DNA of 64,000 bases from Chamaea fasciata (lineage: Eukaryota; Chordata; Aves; Passeriformes; Sylviidae): positions 43,122,305 through 43,186,304 of the forward strand of contig JARCOQ010000004.1 of the NCBI GenBank assembly GCA_029207755.1. The letters are read 5' to 3'. Below, one piece after another: positions 20,731 through 30,831 of the stretch. Position 1 is the stretch's first letter. Each line of letters opens with the position of its first letter. A program made the position numbers and the translations under genes. The notes below the pieces were generated by a model that was not told the DNA's origin, made no database searches, and was given only the letters and a program-made list of their open reading frames with translations.

Positions 20731-23182
20731 CTGTTTAAATCTTGTGGTTGGATCTACTCCTGTTTGCTTCATTGAGTCCATAACAGATTTCATCTCCACA
20801 GCCTCCTTTATAAGCTGGTGGTTTTCCATTTGTTTGGCTTTGAAAGTGTCAGACTGAAGCTGCTGGTGGTGATTGGAAAGGATCTGTGATTTGCTTGTCT
20901 CCTCACCTTTGCTAGGAACTAATGATCCTATTTTAGTGTTATTTTTGCTGGACTCCAGAATTGAAGGGGCCTTTGAAATAGTGGCAGATGGAATATTCTT
21001 CTGCTTGTTGTCATCCTTTCCAATCTCCTTCAAGGGGGGATCATTCTTCCTTTCACAGTCCCTCCCACTTTGTGCCATTTTCTGTTCTGCTAGTCTCTGG
21101 TCCTCATAGTATTTTTCATACTGTTGCCTGTAAACAGGATTGGAGGCCATTAAGGACTTTTGGTCCATATAGAGCCCATAGGCATACTGTCCATAATAAA
21201 GTGACTGAGCAAGTGCAGGGTGTCTTTGAGTTATTACTGACTGATGTTGTGGCTGCAAATTAGAGGAAGTGCTTTCGCTTTTCTTGGCATCTGACGATTC
21301 TGCCTTCTCTTTCTTTTCAGCCTCTTCGTCAGCCTCTTTTTTAATCTTCAGCCCCTGTGGGGTACTGCTGTTCCCAGCTGCTGGGGCACTGACCTGTCCA
21401 GAGTGCAAGTAATTTGGGGAATAATAAGGATCGTAGCCATGGTAATAGGGAGAATGAGACTCTTTTGCTTGAGCTGATTGTGCTGTGGTTGAAGAATGTC
21501 CTTTTACAACACCATCTTTATTAGAAATAATATCTGATGGAGAGCTGGCCTTTGACCTCATGCCCTCTGATCTGCTGTCAGAGCCACCATCATCAGCTGC
21601 ATCAGAAATATCTGAGTAAGCAGGGCTGTTGGTTTTAGCAGCCGTGCTGTCTGCGCCATTCTGTGTCAACACATGCAGTGGGGGCATGGCAGATTGTCCA
21701 TTCACCAAAGTGCTGCATTCCATCCTGGAGGCACTCCCTATGGAAGGGCTGGGTGCATTGTCTGTGAATGTGTAAACTTTATCAGCTTCAGCCTTAATAC
21801 TTGCCATCCTGCTCTCTTGAGACTCTGACAGTCCATTGGCTAGCACTTCATTCTTGTTGAGATGGTCTTTTAAAAAATGTCCAGGTAAGTCTTTTACAGA
21901 CCCTTTTGAATCCTCCAGCTTCCCCAGCTTAGAATCCATCTTGGGGCTGCCTGTCTCTTTGCTTTCTTTGTCCTTCAGCTTTCGCTTCTCCTTTTTCTTT
22001 TTGTCTTTGAGTGATGTGAGAGCTGGGTTTACAGTGCTTGGCTCTCCCATAATTGTAGGCTTTGGTTGAATGGGTTTCAGTGGAGGGCTCTTTGGTGTAG
22101 CCTGAACAATAGTAGTTGTTAGAGAGGGCAGTCCCGGTATTGTCCCTGTAGTCGTGGTTGTAAAGGCTGTAGTAGGTATGGCTATTAACTGGGGAGGAGT
22201 TGGTGCTGGCGCTGGGGCAATGGGCCTGGCTGTTTTCAGCTTGGAAAGGTTTTTATCCACTTTGCAATTGTTCGATTTCTTGCCTTTATCACCCAAACTC
22301 TTCTTGTCAATTAACCCTTCAGCCTCCAATTTCGGCATTTCGGTTTGCAGACTGCCATCTGCCACTGAGCAATTATCCAGTGTGGCTGCCATGTTAGAAA
22401 TTACCGGAAGGCTGTTCAATTCACTGTTCAGACCCTTCTTTTTGCCAGAATTCTTGCCAGTTTTGGAACTGATAACTGAACCAGGGCCATTGCTGGTCAG
22501 TTCCCTCTTTCCCTTGGGGGTCCCCGGGGTAGCAACAGAGGAAGGAGATGTCGGTGCTTTTAGTGGATCAAAGCCTGGCAAATTTGTGCTTTGCTCACTG
22601 CATTCAAGTGCCACATTACTCAGTGCTTCCTCGCAATCTGAAATTTTGTCTTCACTGTCAGGCTCAAACTCCAGTTTGTTTTCTGGGTCTAAGTGTGCAT
22701 GAGCCTGATGGTAACGTAATCCATTAATGTGCTTGTACTTCTTGTTGCAGTTGGGGTGAGGACAGTCAATCAGCACTGGGGAAGAGCAGCCTTGGTCCAA
22801 AAAAGTAGTCTCGGGTTTCCCCTGTGGGGTGGTGGGAGTGCTTCTAGAGTTAGTACGAATGCGTTTTCCAGACTTATTGTCCTCTGAACTGGAGTTCAAA
22901 TCCAGCTCCATAGGAGGCTTAGTTTTCCTCTTGTTTGTGGATGAGGGGCTGGCTTTGACGTCATCCATGGCGCAGTTTGGGGGCGTTCTGCGCCCACTTG
23001 AGTTAAGGCTGCCCCTCCTCCCCTTCCCATTTGCACCGCCTCGGTTTTTATTCTGAAGTCCTCTGGACTCTGCAAAACTCGCATCATTCCCAGGTACAGC
23101 CGCAGCTGCAGCAGACCTTGCCCGCTTTCCCCTGCCCCGTCCTCCACGCATTTCCAGGTCACTTGTTGGCGATTCACAAAAC
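20731..23182 (-). CDS. ZNF608: ZNF608 large central exon with C2H2 zinc finger
   Basis: This 2452-base exon begins with one base of a split Arg codon after TTTGTACAG and ends in phase 0 (CAG) before GTGAGATC. Its 817 codons encode most of the transcriptional regulator. In order they give: [12 protein letters not shown]; a basic [11 protein letters not shown] stretch with an Ala run; Ser/Lys-rich nuclear-signal-like DNA; and one C2H2 finger (C-P-H-P-N-C..H-Q-A-H-A-H, 22764-22693). Then come Ser/Pro/Thr-rich disordered sequence, a [12 protein letters not shown] cluster, the conserved [15 protein letters not shown] block, A-Y-S-D-I-S-D-A, and Tyr-rich segments ([10 protein letters not shown]). 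ZNF608 is a vertebrate homologue of Drosophila Scribbler/Brakeless. Mouse work reported repression of Rag genes. The finger type and flanks separate it from ZNF609. Confidence 0.96.
22693..22764 (-). other. ZNF608: C2H2 zinc finger of ZNF608
   Basis: Cys codons at 22764-22762 and 22749-22747 (C-x4-C) and His codons at 22710-22708 and 22695-22693 (H-x4-H) enclose the sequence [12 protein letters not shown]. This is the single finger typical of the ZNF608/609 family, with C-x4-C and H-x4-H spacing instead of the classical C-x2-C and H-x3-H. Confidence 0.9.
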
Positions 23183-23649
23183 CTGTACAAACAATAGATT
23201 CATCAGTAAGAGCCATGAACTAAAAAACCAAAAACCTACGTCCCGTAAGAGAACCTTCACAAATGTTAAGGGAAATATGTCCTTCTAACAAATGAGAATG
23301 TTACGGTGTCAAAGAGAAAGTCATTAAAAAAGGACAAAAATGGTAAGGACATATCCACCTAGTTAGAACAATGGAGCAAAAAACTTTGCTAACTTACAGA
23401 AATACATTTTAAAATTAACTGCTCTCTCATTGAATCCCATGTATTTCCCCTCCCCTCTCAAAAATATAAAACTAAAATAAAGACGAGATTCCGCACCATG
23501 TTTCACTCTGGAAGAGAGAACAACTCGTTTCCCTGGTGCATGTTTTCAATTATAAGCAGTTGTGCTTTATTAATCTCTGTACAATCTCTTGCCTGAGATT
23601 AGGGGTTAAAATACAGCTGAGAAAAAACAGACTCAGAATGTTTGCCTAC
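23183..23649 (-). other. ZNF608: ZNF608 short intron
   Basis: It is a 467-base intron with donor GTAGGC and acceptor TTTGTACAG. No repeat or ORF of note was seen. Confidence 0.85.
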
Positions 23650-23737
23650 CTAGGAGGGGCCCAGTCATGCTTTGTGCAGTCCAACAGTGTTCCAACGTAA
23701 GTCTTGTTCCTCCACGTAACGTTTACCACCAGGACAC
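23650..23737 (-). CDS. ZNF608: ZNF608 88-base exon
   Basis: This exon adds two bases of a split Gly codon, 28 codons and two bases of a split Arg codon. It follows the acceptor CACTGACAG and precedes GTAGGC. It encodes [26 protein letters not shown], the core of the strongly conserved block shared by ZNF608, ZNF609 and the fly homologue. A branch-point-like TTCTAAC lies near 23777-23771. Upstream of it on the transcript strand is an A15(GA)n tract (23835-23801). Confidence 0.94.
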
Positions 23738-23800
23738 CTGTCAGTGAGAGAAAAATAAAATATTATCACAGTTAGAACAATAACTGGGAGAGGTTTTTTG

Positions 23801-23835
23801 TTTCTCTCTCTCTCTCTCTCTTTTTTTTTTTTTTT
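23801..23835. repeat. (TC)n plus T15 tract
   Basis: About ten TC units are followed by fifteen T on the plus strand. It is a purine tract in the ZNF608 transcript, starting about 65 bases before an acceptor. Confidence 0.9.
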
Positions 23836-23984
23836 CCCTGTCCTTCTCCCACAAAGTGAGATGTTTACTCTCATTTGCTTTCAAACACTTTGGTGTATAT
23901 TCTTCCTATTTTCTGGTTTCAGTGACCTCAGGTTAAAACCCACAGGAAAGAGCAAATGACAAAGAACAAGAATGTGTGGATGCA

Positions 23985-24005
23985 TGTGTGTGTGTGTGTG
24001 TGTGT
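23985..24005. repeat. (TG)n microsatellite
   Basis: About ten TG units, with further TGTGTG nearby at 24030-24038. Confidence 0.9.
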
Positions 24006-25284
24006 AAGACAGCTTGCCTGTGTGACTCTGTGTGTGTAATCAAGATACAGCTCACAGAAGGAAATGGGTTTTGCCATGTCCTGCTGTAAAACAGCAACAC
24101 TCACCTTTTAATTTTGCTATTATTGCACATAATTGTTTTCACTTGGCAGCCAGCCAGCATAAACTAAGCACCAGTTACAGTGTTTAAATCAGAAGGTGAC
24201 TGAGAAAAATAATCTGCTTTGCTTTGAACATTATGATAATGATGCTTCTATTTACTTGAAATTACTCATATCCAAACACACAAACATACACATGTATGCA
24301 CTGCAAGTTTTTTTCAGCAGATATAGCTGGAAAAATGCATTATTTGCCTTGCTTTTGTTTCTGTGGAAAGTGAGGGACTAGACATGAAATTTCAACCATA
24401 CAGCAGCGAAGGTAGGATAACTGCAGTATGTATTTATATAGGAAGAGGGATCCTTCAAGAAACCTACTGTAATTTAATTGCTTTTCCACTTATGACTTTT
24501 ATTAAATGCAAATTTGCCTGCCTAAAGCAGAATTCTAATTTTGTTTTATTTGGATTATCCCTGTAAAATTTGTGAATGATAAGGTTATTGTAAGTAACAA
24601 GAAAATAAATGTGGGGGATGTTATTCAAATGTTTTCAGGTTGCCCTCAAATGCTTCCTCACATAATTTATCATCATGTTTATGGACTAACCAGCATAATG
24701 ACCCCTTTAATTCATTAACTGCCACAGATAAACAGAAGATAGTATTATTGAATCAGACATCTCTTCTCATTAGAACACACATTAAAATAAGAAATACATT
24801 TTATCTAACAAAGAAAGGCACAATACAAAATGTTCCAAATTTATGAAAAGCGTGAAGACACCAACTCGCATCTGACAGACTTGTTTTTCCTCTACACTTC
24901 CCTTATTCTATCTGCAGTGTCTCTGTAATAGATATGATTTGTGCCAGAATGTTTCCAGCTCACCCTTTTGCTTTGTCTGACCGCAGCAATTTCTAATTTT
25001 GCACTAAAATCATCCCTCTCTGCTGCACTGAGGTGAAGTTAACATGCAAGCAGCAGTTTATTTCCTCAGGGGTCTTTTAACAGCAGGGAAGTATTTTAAA
25101 TATTAGCAGAGGTGCCAGGAAAGAAGATATTTCCTTGAAAATTCTCCGTAACAGATTTGAAATTTATCCCCCTTATGGTTTTTCACTGTGATTAGGCAAC
25201 TGGAATTTTGTACACTGGGGTGAACTGGTCTGAAGCATGGAAGACAAACTGCACTTCCAGCCAGTGTCAGAGTCAGGTTTTCAG

Positions 25285-25328
25285 CTTGATGATCTCAGAT
25301 GTGCTTCCCAACCTAACTGATTCTGTGA
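25285..25328 (+). mobile_element. CR1 LINE 3'-end fragment
   Basis: GATGATCTCAGATGTGCTTC continues as CCAACCTAACTG and ends ATTCTGTG. This matches the typical CR1 3' end (a variant of GATGATC..CCTTCCAAC..ATTCTGTG). Only the last 45 bases or so are recognisable. The preceding 100 bases may belong to it but are too diverged to claim. Confidence 0.65.
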
Positions 25329-25458
25329 TCAGGGTTAAAATACCATGCTGTGTTTTTACAGCCTATGCAAACTAGGCAGCCTGCAAAGACACCAAGGCTG
25401 CTTTATGTTGCCCTTTGCTTAGGCATGGAGGCAGCCAGGGGGTGTTGGGGTGTAGTGA

Positions 25459-25483
25459 GGAGAAGGAGGAGGAGGAGGAGGAG
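25459..25483. repeat. (GGA)n microsatellite
   Basis: A short purine-only GGA/GAA array in the giant intron. Confidence 0.85.
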
Positions 25484-28207
25484 AACAACACAGCACATCT
25501 GTAGATGGAAATGGGGTTTCTTACAATGAGCAACTCCAAACTATGTTCCCACTTGCCATTCACACCCTAGAGAAAAGAGATTGTAAAGGTGTTTCTCTGG
25601 CAGCCTTGACGCATTTCTTCCACTATAAAAGCTTGCAATCTGTGACTCTGTAAGGTTCCAAGTGAAAATCATGATTATTTTCCACTGGTAAATTGTATTA
25701 GAGCATGCAGCCCCTTTATCTGCAAGCAGCACAGTTGATCCCTCCAGCCAACTGACTAGCATTTGTCCAACTTCCTAAAAGTACTAAGCAAAGAGAACTC
25801 TCTGACATCCCACAGAATATTACTGAAGAATTATCTTTGTCATTTATTCTTCCCCAGCTAGTTAATTCACCTTTATCCTTTTTAAAAAACATAATTGTTT
25901 TTGTTGTGGGGATTTTTTCAGTTTGAGTCTTTTATTTGTTTGTTTGTTTTGGGTTTTTTGGGAGGGTGCTAATGAAGGTTTATTCTGACCTACGTTGCCA
26001 TCTTCCTTAATATCTGTAATCTTGCCTATCTCCACGTGCACTTTATTCATTTAGTTATATACCAGACCTATGGATAGTTTGTTACCTATTGACAGAAAAG
26101 AGGGCAAGGTAGAAAGCATAGAACAGTGAAAGTAACAAAATCTCCTGAAATCAATACATATTTCAGTAATTCTAAGAAGACATTTAAATGACCTTCCAGT
26201 GTAAGAAAGTCAGTATTTCAAAAGCAAACACAACTAAGTTCCTCCCTTAAAGTCGTTAAGAGCTTAGCAAAAGCCTCTTGCAAGTAGGAGGGAATATTAA
26301 GCACCACGCTGTGTTACAGTAGCTGTAACAAGGAAGTAGCTGTGGCAAGGAATACGTTTCCTTTCCCTAATGGACAGCACATTGCTCAGCCACACATAAG
26401 ATTCCACACAACTGGGAGGGAAGGTGACTAATTTACTCAATTCTAAGTTTATCACAGCAATGGGTGAGGAGAATATAAGTAATGTGGGAGGTAGGACTGA
26501 TCTAAGGAAATGTGTAACTGGTGGAAGCTTTTTAGGCCAAAGCATGAGAAAACGAAAATGGAGATAACTGTACTGCTAATCCACACTATGTACTTGGTGT
26601 AATGCTGAAGAGAAAGGATTATTCTTCCAAACCAGGGTGTACTGTTTGTCTTGGCACAGTGTTCAAGCTCAGACCAAGAACCTCTGCTGAGCCTGCTCTG
26701 TCCCAGTGGCAATGCTAGAGTAGTGTCCAGCTCACCTCTCAGTACCACCTCAGAGTACACTGGCCATGCACTCAGGGACGCACTAGCTCTTCTCTGGGTT
26801 GTTCCAGCTCCTCTTTGTGAATGTGTACCCCCTCCACCTTGGTAAGGAACACATCACACACAGGATCAAACCTCTTGGGGGCTGTGTCAAACTATAAGAA
26901 GTCCCTGTAATGAGACTCCCTATTACATTAAACAACACATCATGTAGCAGTAATTTATTTAACCTCGCCTGAACAAGAGAGAAAATGCAAACACAGTTCT
27001 GAAGTACCCACAGGTTTCATACTATCTGAACACAGAGATGCATTTTCATCTTAATAAAAGTCCAAGAGGCTAAACTTCTTAAAACACTCATTACTGAAGA
27101 ATGGGAAAAAATTCAGGTGCTTGTAATGAAATGTACCTGGGGGTATTTGGACTCTCTGAGATTCTAATTCAGTAGGAAACTTAGACAAATATCTCATTCT
27201 GTTCTTTTGAGGTTGGATCAAACAACAGAGAATATATACTACACACAGATTCTTCTTCAAGCAACTAAGGGTGCCATCTTAAAGAGTTTGACCAATTACC
27301 AGAGCACTGTTCACAAGAATTGGATGTAATAGAGAAAAAACTTATCTCCTCAAAATATGGATATAAATTTAATTTGGTTGATCATTCCTTTTTCAAACTT
27401 TGCAACTATTCAAAGTTACAGTGTATCTGAAATTAGCAATAATTTCTGCAGTCTCCAGTGCCACATATCCTACATTAAAGCAAACAAGAATATGAAAACT
27501 AAAAGTTCTGAAGTTACTAACCATGCTAGTCTTTATCATTAAAGAGTAGACACAGTAAGTAGAGAATGTTTTATGTGTAGGAATTACAAAATGGTGTTAT
27601 AACGGTCATGTTACCCAAAAGGTTTACAGTTCACCTACTGTATTTTTTTCTTCTAAAATCCATTATTAGCAAAGTCAGGATCATACCTGAAAGCATTAAT
27701 GTATGACAGTGGTACACCCAGGATGTCATCTCATGCCCACCACTGTCAATAGAAGCTGCTTCTTTAACACTAAACATTGTCAGCCTTTTAAGAATCAGAG
27801 AAGATTCTGTATTTTGCAGTTTTCCTTCACAGTATGTGTACTATTATGTATGCTTTTCCTTTACCCATCATAATCACAACCACAATGTTAATGGCAAAAC
27901 ATTTTCAGGCAGGAAAAACTAGCGCAGGCTTATAGGAGCACAAAACCATTTCACATAAGCACTTCTGATGCATACAAAACAACTGTGACAATTTGTACTT
28001 GAATTTTATTACAGAATGAAAGGTTACGTCACAGAAGTGGTATGTAAGAAAATAATTTCAGAAACCTATAGAAAAAACTTCACTTTTTATGCGTTCTGTT
28101 GATATAAAATAATTCTGTTCTGTCTGATGTATCTCTTCTTCCCCTGTCCCTTCTTCCTCCTTTTCAGTGACTGCATAACAAAGACCAGGACCAAAATTTG
28201 CTATTTA

Positions 28208-28379
28208 CTATTAACTATATCTCAGAGAATGAAATATGTCATCACAAATTGGAAATGAAGTAACTAAATTTATTGCTAAGAAATTCAGATGTGCTATTAA
28301 CTATACCTCAGAGAATGAAATATGTCATCACAAATTGGAAATGAAGTAACTAAACTTATTGCTAAGAAATTCAGATATG
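28208..28379. repeat. Tandem duplication, two copies of 86 bp
   Basis: Copy 1 is 28208-28293 and copy 2 is 28294-28379, starting CTATTAACTATATCTCAG and CTATTAACTATACCTCAG. I count three differences (T/C near 28219 vs 28305, T/C near 28269 vs 28355, G/A near 28291 vs 28377), about 96.5% identity. The unit is unique AT-rich sequence, not a known repeat. Confidence 0.95.
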
Positions 28380-29928
28380 CTATTTTGACATAAAAACATC
28401 ACAATCGAAGGCATTTTCAGTACCAAGTAAGGGTATTGTTCATATGGACTACTCTGGCACTGCACATTTAGCAGACACATCTACAATCTTGCAGATGTTC
28501 CTTCATTTAGAGACAAAAAAACCCCTGAAGTACCTCATCTAAACCAGATACTAATATCTTTGTTATCTTGACTCTGTTTTCCACAATGAACATAAGCCAA
28601 GAATTTTTATGTTTGTATTCAGAACTTTGAAAATGATATCATGTGGTGAGGAATCAAACTATCACATCACTACCTTAAATGCAGGACCCAGCTTTTAAAA
28701 ATACTGGCTTTAGAAAACAAATATGTTCAAATTCCAATACAAGTAGAAACTACTCAATTAATCATATTGGAAAGCCTAACTTAATTTTTACAGCATAGGC
28801 TTCTTTTGTGTTCAGATCACAGCAAAAGCTACAAAATCCTGGTTTAGTGCAAACTGATTATTTTACCAGGGAACTCAGCAGGCTAGTTATCTGAATGGGT
28901 AAGCCTTCAATTTTTTAAAAGGAGCTGCTCCCTTTGCTCTTAGTAGAGAGTCTGGCAGAAAGTATGTGTAAAATTCTGGAGAAACCAGATCTGCCCAAAG
29001 TCTTTCTGAACACTTTTGTAACTGATTTGTTGAAGAATATTTAAATAATCTTTCAAAACTAGGAACAATTTGTCTACTTTTCAGTCATCGAAAGTCATGT
29101 ACATATGTTTAGAAAGTCATGTGTATTTTAAAAGGCACATAAGTGGATTCCTCTGTGGTCAAAATTCCAAAATTAACAGTTCTGCCTACTACATTTACTA
29201 TCCTGAGGATAATTTTAATACAACTTATGCTGATGCCAGAGGAAGATCTTCAAAGTGTACTACAGTGCAGAATTTTTAAAGTAAGATTACTTCTTTAAAA
29301 GGTTAATATGATAAATTCTTGTAGCAAAAATCTCTGTGGAATAGTATTTCTTCAAGGCTGAGATGCAATCCTTGGTATAGAGAAGCATGATAGCATTACT
29401 TGATGTACCACTACATCATAATCAATTCCTTGTATCTTTATGATTAGTGAATCCACAAATTTGTTTGCAAGTCAAATTTGATTAGCCTTTTGTCTCTGCC
29501 ATGCCAAGTACAAATAATATAGACATGACTGGGATAGCCAAACCCTGACATATCTGTCATCAGTGAGTACCCCACCATCATTGATTAAACATGTCTTATT
29601 CCACATCTGACACTGCAATTTTTTTGGTCCCACATGTATTTATTTGACATCACTTTCTAACAATACCTAAAATATATGAAATGCAAAAAGCTGCAAGATG
29701 AAAATCTATGTTCTTAGGATTATCTCAAGTTTTTGTTGCCACTGGTTTAATAAAAGCAGTACAACTCATTTGCCTCGCAACCACCATATCCACCACATCA
29801 CCATCAATCCCACATCCACATATACACCTGCAATTCATCCAGGCATAAAAAACGCAGAACAATTTCTATATTAGACTTGCAATGCAAATGGCTTATTTCT
29901 CCCTGATTGCTTCCATCCAGAACGTAAT

Positions 29929-30449
29929 TGTCCTGGGTTGAAGTATATTCTATCACCATCTTCATGAACTGTTGAAACCAGGTGAGGCAGTGCTCCCTGC
30001 CTCCTCCACTCTGGCTTATCTTCCGTTAATGGGCCCATCAGCACCTTTGCCACACGACTCACAGATAACCCCCTCCTGGACTACCTCCTGTTAATGGGCC
30101 CATCTGGCCTTATCACATGACTCACCATCCCATTGTGAGATGCCCCGCCCAGAGGGAGAAACCAAGCATTCCAGCCTGGATATAAGCTGAGACTCTGAAC
30201 ACCAGAGGGGCGCTTACCCACTGGATTCCCAGAGGACCCGAGCTACCAGACCTTTCTACAGGATCACTGCTTCAGGAAGACCACCTCATCTGGACTGCTT
30301 CCATTACTCCGCTCAGGTTGTATTCTGACTCTGTCAGTGGTCTTTTTTATTATTGCATCTATTTTATTTTACTTTCTTTCCTTTTTATTCCTATTAAATT
30401 GTATCTCTGACTTGGAGCCTCTCATTTGTTTTGCTTTCAAACCACTACA
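29929..30449 (+). mobile_element. Solo LTR of an ERVL-like retrovirus, with 5-bp target duplication
   Basis: The LTR runs from TGTCCTGGGTTG to CAAACCACTACA and is 521 bases long. It is flanked by the direct repeat GTAAT at 29924-29928 and 30450-30454. A TATA box (ATATAAG, 30180-30186) and a polyadenylation signal (ATTAAA, 30393-30398) are visible. In U3 the 15-mer GTTAATGGGCCCATC occurs at 30025-30039 and 30090-30104, marking a 65-bp imperfect internal duplication. No viral coding sequence is present, so the provirus has recombined to a solo LTR. A 5-bp duplication fits class III (ERVL) or class I elements. Confidence 0.9.
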
Positions 30450-30717
30450 GTAATCTAAAATTAACAGTAAACACTCTACATATGAAGCCATATCTTACAC
30501 ACTGAATGCTGATCTGGGAGATGTACAGTTTATTTACTATTTTGATCACACTCTCTGTCTAGCATGACACATGAACTTAACTACATCTACAACAGATGCA
30601 CATGTAACAGGCATCAACATCAGTCATCCTGAGAATGTAATGATTGCCAGGTGGCCTGAAAACGCAAGACTGGTGGGTTGGCTTTTATTGTTTTGTTTTC
30701 CTGGTGGGATTTTGGAG

Positions 30718-30831
30718 CTTTTTTCTTTCTTTTTTTTTTTTTCTTTTTTTTTTTTTCTTTTTTTTTTTTTTTATTTTTCTTTTTTCCTTTTTCTTTTTTT
30801 CTTTTTTCTTTTTTTTTTTTTTTTTTTTTTT
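30718..30831. repeat. T-rich polypyrimidine tract
   Basis: About 114 bases are almost only T with regularly spaced single C and one A. It gives chance ORFs of Phe or Lys in several frames. Confidence 0.95.

Noticed and set aside
22154..22702. 182-codon plus-strand ORF
   Set aside because: It is antisense to the large ZNF608 exon. The coding bias of the true frame opens it, and it has no motif of its own.
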